Source of the DNA: an uncultured Clostridia bacterium
Lineage (GTDB): Bacteria; Bacillota; Clostridia; Oscillospirales; Acutalibacteraceae
Reading direction: 5' to 3'
Assembly (NCBI GenBank): GCA_947628595.1
Contig: CANRAN010000061.1
Coordinates: 1-7,948, forward strand
DNA length: 7,948 nucleotides
Each line of letters starts with the position of its first letter. Position 1 is the stretch's first letter. Below the pieces are notes generated by a model that saw nothing but the letters and a program-made list of their open reading frames with translations, was not told where the DNA came from and ran no database searches. Shown piece after piece: positions 6,922-7,948 of this stretch. Position numbers and translations under genes: made by a program.

Positions 6922-7548
6922 GTGAATTTTAAGGAGAAACCGTTTTACAATTTTTTAAAACGTTTGTTTGATATTGTTTTTTCGTTTTTGTTTTTATTAG
7001 TATTTTTTATTTTTTATGTTATAGTTGCGGTAATTGTTGCTGTTTCAGATAAGCAGGGTAAGCCTTTCTTCGTGCAGGAGCGTGTCGGAAAAAACGGAAG
7101 AATTTTCAAGCTGTATAAATTTCGTACGATGTGTACAGATGCGGAGGAAAAGAAGAAATCCCTTGAGGGATTAAATGAGGCTGACGGACCTGTTTTTAAA
7201 ATCAAGGACGACCCGAGAATAACGAAGGTAGGAAAGGTACTCCGAAAAACAAATATAGACGAGTTGCCCCAGATGCTTAATATATTAAAGGGTGATATGT
7301 CCTTTGTAGGTCCCCGTCCGCCTTTGCCGGATGAGGTTGAGCAATATAGGGAAGAGGATAAGATACGGCTGGCGGTAAAACCCGGACTTACCTGCTATTG
7401 GCAGTCAAGACCGAACCGTAATGATATTTCATTTGATGAATGGATGGAGCTTGACAGGAAGTATATCGAAGACAGAGGGATATGGACGGACATCAGGATA
7501 ATTTTCAGAACAGCCTGTGTTATACTAAAGAACCGGGATGGACGGTAA
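6922..7548 (+). CDS. Polyprenyl-phosphate sugar-1-phosphate transferase (bacterial sugar transferase family), copy 2
   Basis: This 208-residue protein is a paralogue of the transferase at 529-1221 and aligns to it almost without gaps from KRLFD to the shared C-terminal DGR. It should transfer a sugar phosphate to undecaprenyl phosphate at the membrane. Catalytic features are present: KFRTM (66-70), NIDELPQ (D113, E114), GDMSFVGPRP (124-133), TCYWQ (157-161) and RNDISF (166-171). The N-terminal hydrophobic segment (about 16-41) is very Phe-rich and lacks the Ser-Pro helix break of its paralogue; FI stands in that place. The start is GTG at 6922, with GGGGAGG (6908-6914) 7 nt upstream; the frame from 6892 would overlap the phosphatase gene and has no such site. 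It is the last gene of the operon, 20 nt after cpsB. The sugar is unknown. Confidence 0.9.
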   Translation: MNFKEKPFYNFLKRLFDIVFSFLFLLVFFIFYVIVAVIVAVSDKQGKPFFVQERVGKNGRIFKLYKFRTMCTDAEEKKKSLEGLNEADGPVFKIKDDPRITKVGKVLRKTNIDELPQMLNILKGDMSFVGPRPPLPDEVEQYREEDKIRLAVKPGLTCYWQSRPNRNDISFDEWMELDRKYIEDRGIWTDIRIIFRTACVILKNRDGR

Positions 7549-7569
7549 TTTTAATATATTAAAAAAGAT

Positions 7570-7615
7570 GACTGTCGTATTAAGTTGAAACATACTTAAT
7601 ACGACAGTCCCTTTT
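7570..7615. terminator. Strong bidirectional terminator between convergent transferase and hydF genes
   Basis: A perfect 16-bp stem, GACTGTCGTATTAAGT (7570-7585) with its complement at 7594-7609, encloses an 8-nt loop. It is followed by CCTTTTTATT on the plus strand and preceded by AAAAAAG, which gives CTTTTTT on the minus strand. It can end both the polysaccharide operon and hydF. Confidence 0.93.
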
Positions 7616-7633
7616 TATTCCGAGTCACTTATA

Positions 7634-7948
7634 TTATAGGAGTGCTGCAATATCGGGAAAAATTTCAAGACTTCTTTTGAGTATTCCGTTCATATAGGCA
7701 ATGGCAGTACCGTAATTCGTGATAGGAATACCTTCGTCTTGTGCGCATTTCAGACGATATTTCATTTCACGCTCGTTGAGCATACAGCCGCCGCAATGGA
7801 GGATGAGTCTGTATTTGTCAAGACTGTCGGGAAATTCCGTTCCGCTGGTCCATTCAAAATTGATATTACTCAGTCCCGTAAATTTTCTGATAAGGGCAGG
7901 AAGCTTCTGCGTACCGATATCTCCGCACTGTCTGTGGTGGGTGCAGCC
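7634..7948 (-). CDS. hydF: [FeFe]-hydrogenase maturation GTPase HydF, C-terminal part
   Basis: The last 104 codons are present, ending in TAA at 7634-7636; the rest lies beyond the window edge. HydF is the cytoplasmic scaffold GTPase on which HydE and HydG assemble the [2Fe] subcluster before transfer to HydA. The iron-sulfur binding C-terminal domain is recognisable: GCTHHRQCGDIG at the edge, then LHCGGCMLNEREM. The spacing CxH-46 residues-HCxxC agrees with the known HydF cluster motif CxHx(44-53)HCxxC. The final helices (GTAIAYMNGILKRSLEIFPD) are also typical. The GTPase domain is not visible. It is convergent with the polysaccharide operon and shares its terminator. It implies hydrogen metabolism and an anaerobic host. 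Confidence 0.95.
   Translation of the reverse strand, partial: GCTHHRQCGDIGTQKLPALIRKFTGLSNINFEWTSGTEFPDSLDKYRLILHCGGCMLNEREMKYRLKCAQDEGIPITNYGTAIAYMNGILKRSLEIFPDIAALL

Overview
The window looks like an AT-rich obligate anaerobe of the class Clostridia, plausibly Ruminococcaceae/Oscillospiraceae. The reasons are a HrcA/CIRCE-controlled groESL operon, strong Gram-positive Shine-Dalgarno sites (AAGGAGG type), consensus TTGACA/TATAAT promoters, a Gram-positive CpsC/CpsB-type polysaccharide pair, and the C-terminus of HydF, a maturase of [FeFe]-hydrogenase. The placement is inferred from gene content, not from a database comparison.

Layout. Bases 1-281 look like the right end of an IS200/IS605-type (TnpB-carrying) element. 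They hold a chain of RNA hairpins typical of an omega-RNA (reRNA), followed by a possible 16-nt guide and a rho-independent terminator. A stand-alone sugar-1-phosphate transferase gene (529-1221) follows, with its own promoter and terminator. Next comes the heat-shock operon groES-groEL (1460-3405) with a perfect CIRCE operator and a terminator. Then there is a small orphan gene (3600-3833) facing two minus-strand genes: a 61-aa conserved small protein (3867-4052) and a thioredoxin-reductase-like flavoprotein (4174-5052). A 347-bp regulatory gap (5053-5399) holds divergent promoters, a 20-bp imperfect palindrome and a pair of direct repeats. From a consensus promoter, a three-gene operon runs from 5400 to 7548: a Wzz/CpsC-type chain-length regulator, a CpsB-type PHP tyrosine phosphatase and a second sugar-1-phosphate transferase. 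It ends in a strong bidirectional terminator shared with the convergent hydF gene, whose last 104 codons are in the window.

How the parts fit. The two transferases are full-length paralogues 5.7 kb apart that bracket housekeeping genes, and both should initiate assembly of a surface glycan on a lipid carrier. The CpsC-CpsB-transferase operon is a minimal initiation/regulation module with no BY-kinase or glycosyltransferases beside it. The flavoprotein keeps the redox CxxC but lacks the usual NADPH 2'-phosphate motif, which may fit ferredoxin- or NADH-linked thiol reduction in a hydrogen-producing anaerobe. Most of the window is ordinary chromosomal content. The least ordinary parts are the omega-RNA-like transposon end, the second transferase lacking the Ser-Pro helix break, and the kinase-less polysaccharide operon.
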